Assembly: GCA_050010315.1 (NCBI GenBank)
Contig: JBEKLG010000029.1
Location: forward strand, 1 to 15,779
Direction: 5' to 3'
DNA from: Bog-793 sp050010315
Lineage (GTDB): Bacteria > Actinomycetota > Acidimicrobiia > Acidimicrobiales > Bog-793
Length of the DNA: 15,779 nucleotides
The notes below the pieces were generated by a model that was given only the letters and a program-made list of their open reading frames with translations, did not search any database and was not told the DNA's origin. The position numbers were made by a program, and so were the translations under genes. Below are positions 14,237-15,779 of the stretch, one piece after another. Within the stretch, counting starts at the first letter, position 1. Every line of letters begins with the position of its first letter.

Positions 14237-15595
14237 GTGCTCAGGTTGCGCGACACGGCGACCGGTCGCGTCGCCGAACTCGCGCCACGAAACACCGGTG
14301 TCATCGGCCTCTACGTGTGCGGCCCGACGGTCTACGGTGCTCCGCACATCGGCCACGGCCGCTTCGCCCTCGTCTACGACGTGCTGCGGCGCTACCTAGA
14401 GTCCGAGGGATTCCGGGTCGACCACGTCTCGAACGTCACCGACATCGACGACAAGATCATCGAACGCGCCGCCGCCGAGGGACGCGACTGGCGCGAGGTC
14501 GCCCACGACTCCGAGGCCGAGTGGTGGGCCGCGATGGACGGAATTGGCGTCGCCCGGCCAACGGCCACCCCGCACGCGACCGACTACATCGCCGAGATGG
14601 TTGAACTCGTGAACGAACTCCTCCGCCGGCGGGCCGCGTATGTAACGGGGGAGGGCGTCTACCTCGACACGTCGTCGGTCGCCGACTACGGACTACTGAA
14701 GCACCAGCGCGTCGAGTCGCTGCTCGCCGGGGCGCGCGTCGAGATCGACGAGGAGAAACGATCGCCCGTGGACTTCGCGATCTGGAAGGCTTCCAAGCCC
14801 GGGGAACCGAGCTGGGAAGCGCCGTTCGGGATGGGGCGGCCCGGCTGGCATACCGAGTGCGTCGTGATGTCGCTCGCACTTCTCGGTGAGGGCTTCGACC
14901 TCCACGGTGGCGGCGAGGACCTTATCTTCCCCCACCACGAGAACGAACGGGCTCAAGCGGTCGCCCTCGGCAGGACCTTCGCCCGCCACTGGATGCACAA
15001 CGGGCTCGTCCGTGTCGGCGGCGAGAAGATGTCGAAGTCGCTCGGGAACTTCACGACGATGTCGGATCTGCTCGAACGGTCCGATCCGCGCGCCTACCGG
15101 CTCCTCGTGCTCGGCTCGCACTACCGGCAACCGGTCGAGGTGAGCGAGCGGACACTCAGGGATGCGACGACGGCGCTGGAGCGCGTCGACAGTCTGGCGC
15201 GGCGTTTCGCCGACGCGCCGGCGGACGCGTCCTTTGACGAGGCGGGCGAGGCGCGGCGGCGATTTCGCGAGGCGATGGACGACGACCTCGACACGGCGCG
15301 GGCGTTGGCGGGACTGTTCTCCGCCGTGCGTCGGGCGCACGTGCTCGGTGACGCCGGCGACCTCACAGCGGCCGGCGGCCTCGCCCGGGCCACACTCGAC
15401 CTGTTCGCCGTGCTCGGTGTCGGGGCGGACAGCGGCCAGCGGCTGGCCGGCGAGGACGTCCGCGAACTCGTCCGGCGGCGGGACGTGGCGCGGGCGGCGC
15501 GGGACTTCGCCGCTGCCGACCAACTGCGCCTCGAGATCGAAAGCCTCGGCTGGGTGGTCGAGGACACGCCGGGCGGGACGAGGGTCTACCGCTAA
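14237..15595 (+). CDS. cysS: Cysteine--tRNA ligase
   Basis: Class I synthetase charging tRNA-Cys. The 452-residue product contains YVCGPTVYGAPHIGHGR (26-42) with the HIGH box at 37-40, and GWHTEC (203-208). The DLHGGGEDLIFPHHENE block spans 221-237, and the KMSKS box is GGEKMSKSLGN (261-271). C28, C208, H233 and E237 match the zinc ligands that select cysteine in E. coli CysS. The C-terminal DALR-type and small end domain finish with ARDFAAADQLRLEIESLGW and EDTPGGTR, which separates it from the shorter mycothiol ligase MshC. GTG 14237 is chosen as the start; it lies six bases after TACCGT, so the transcript is probably leaderless. A GTG two bases earlier is out of frame. Confidence 0.96.
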   Translation: MLRLRDTATGRVAELAPRNTGVIGLYVCGPTVYGAPHIGHGRFALVYDVLRRYLESEGFRVDHVSNVTDIDDKIIERAAAEGRDWREVAHDSEAEWWAAMDGIGVARPTATPHATDYIAEMVELVNELLRRRAAYVTGEGVYLDTSSVADYGLLKHQRVESLLAGARVEIDEEKRSPVDFAIWKASKPGEPSWEAPFGMGRPGWHTECVVMSLALLGEGFDLHGGGEDLIFPHHENERAQAVALGRTFARHWMHNGLVRVGGEKMSKSLGNFTTMSDLLERSDPRAYRLLVLGSHYRQPVEVSERTLRDATTALERVDSLARRFADAPADASFDEAGEARRRFREAMDDDLDTARALAGLFSAVRRAHVLGDAGDLTAAGGLARATLDLFAVLGVGADSGQRLAGEDVRELVRRRDVARAARDFAAADQLRLEIESLGWVVEDTPGGTRVYR

Positions 15596-15639
15596 TCCGG
15601 CACCTTCCGGGCGCGTCATCGTCGATGGCGGTACTGGCT

Positions 15640-15669
15640 GGGGGATCGAGTTCGACCGTGCGATCTCCC
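15640..15669 (+). terminator. Candidate hairpin after cysS
   Basis: GGGGGATCG (15640-15648) pairs with CGATCTCCC (15661-15669), nine pairs including one G-U, around a 12-base loop, 45 bases after the cysS stop. No T-run follows, so an intrinsic terminator is only possible. Confidence 0.35.
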
Positions 15670-15779
15670 GCCGATTGAGGCCAGACAGGAAGATCAACCG
15701 GTTGGGGGGTGACGTTGCCGTCGCAGGTGGGTAGTGGGTCAGTTTGAGCACCCGAAGGCCGGGGACGTCCCATGAGTTG

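Noticed and set aside
11838..14399. A very long open frame (853 codons) on the + strand opposite valS
   Set aside because: It is the antisense shadow of valS in a GC-rich codon pattern; its translation has no recognisable domain, while the - strand carries all ValS motifs.
1..15779. CRISPR arrays, phage genes, toxin-antitoxin pairs or a defence island
   Set aside because: No regularly spaced repeats and no integrase, Cas or toxin signatures were found; the ArdC-like gene alone does not make a defence locus.

Overview
The window is very GC-rich, densely coded bacterial chromosome. It uses GTG and TTG starts freely. Several genes begin at or very near a TAnnnT -10 box, as leaderless genes do. 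Together these suggest a high-GC actinobacterium; an acidimicrobial-type lineage is only a guess, since no rRNA or other marker is present.

Positions 1-8483 hold a catabolic block. On the + strand are the 3' part of a YgeW-like carbamoyltransferase and, 12 bases on, a carbamate kinase. Converging on them from the - strand is a molybdenum hydroxylase operon in the order xdhC, molybdopterin subunit, FAD subunit, 2x[2Fe-2S] subunit; the three catalytic subunits carry the conserved xanthine dehydrogenase residues. Divergent from xdhC are moaE (molybdopterin synthase large subunit) and a second carbamoyltransferase of the aspartate-carbamoyltransferase fold whose amino-acid-binding loop is altered. 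The likely logic is hydroxylation of a purine by the molybdoenzyme, later phosphorolysis of a carbamoylated intermediate to carbamoyl phosphate, and ATP formation by carbamate kinase, as in the E. coli ygeW/yqeA/xdh region. The ring-opening enzymes are not in the window and may lie upstream of position 1.

Positions 8484-11398 are miscellaneous: an ArdC-like protein (ssDNA-binding domain plus HELAH metalloprotease motif), an unrecognised 141-residue protein, a small zincin metallopeptidase on the - strand, and an HhH-GPD DNA glycosylase of the AlkA type.

Positions 11399-15595 hold two aminoacyl-tRNA synthetase genes, valS (-) and cysS (+), transcribed divergently from a 20-base gap that contains a self-complementary -10 box able to serve both directions. 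The last 184 bases have no gene; they hold a hairpin after cysS and a repeat that resembles, weakly, the end of an insertion sequence. No rRNA, tRNA, CRISPR array or complete mobile element was seen.
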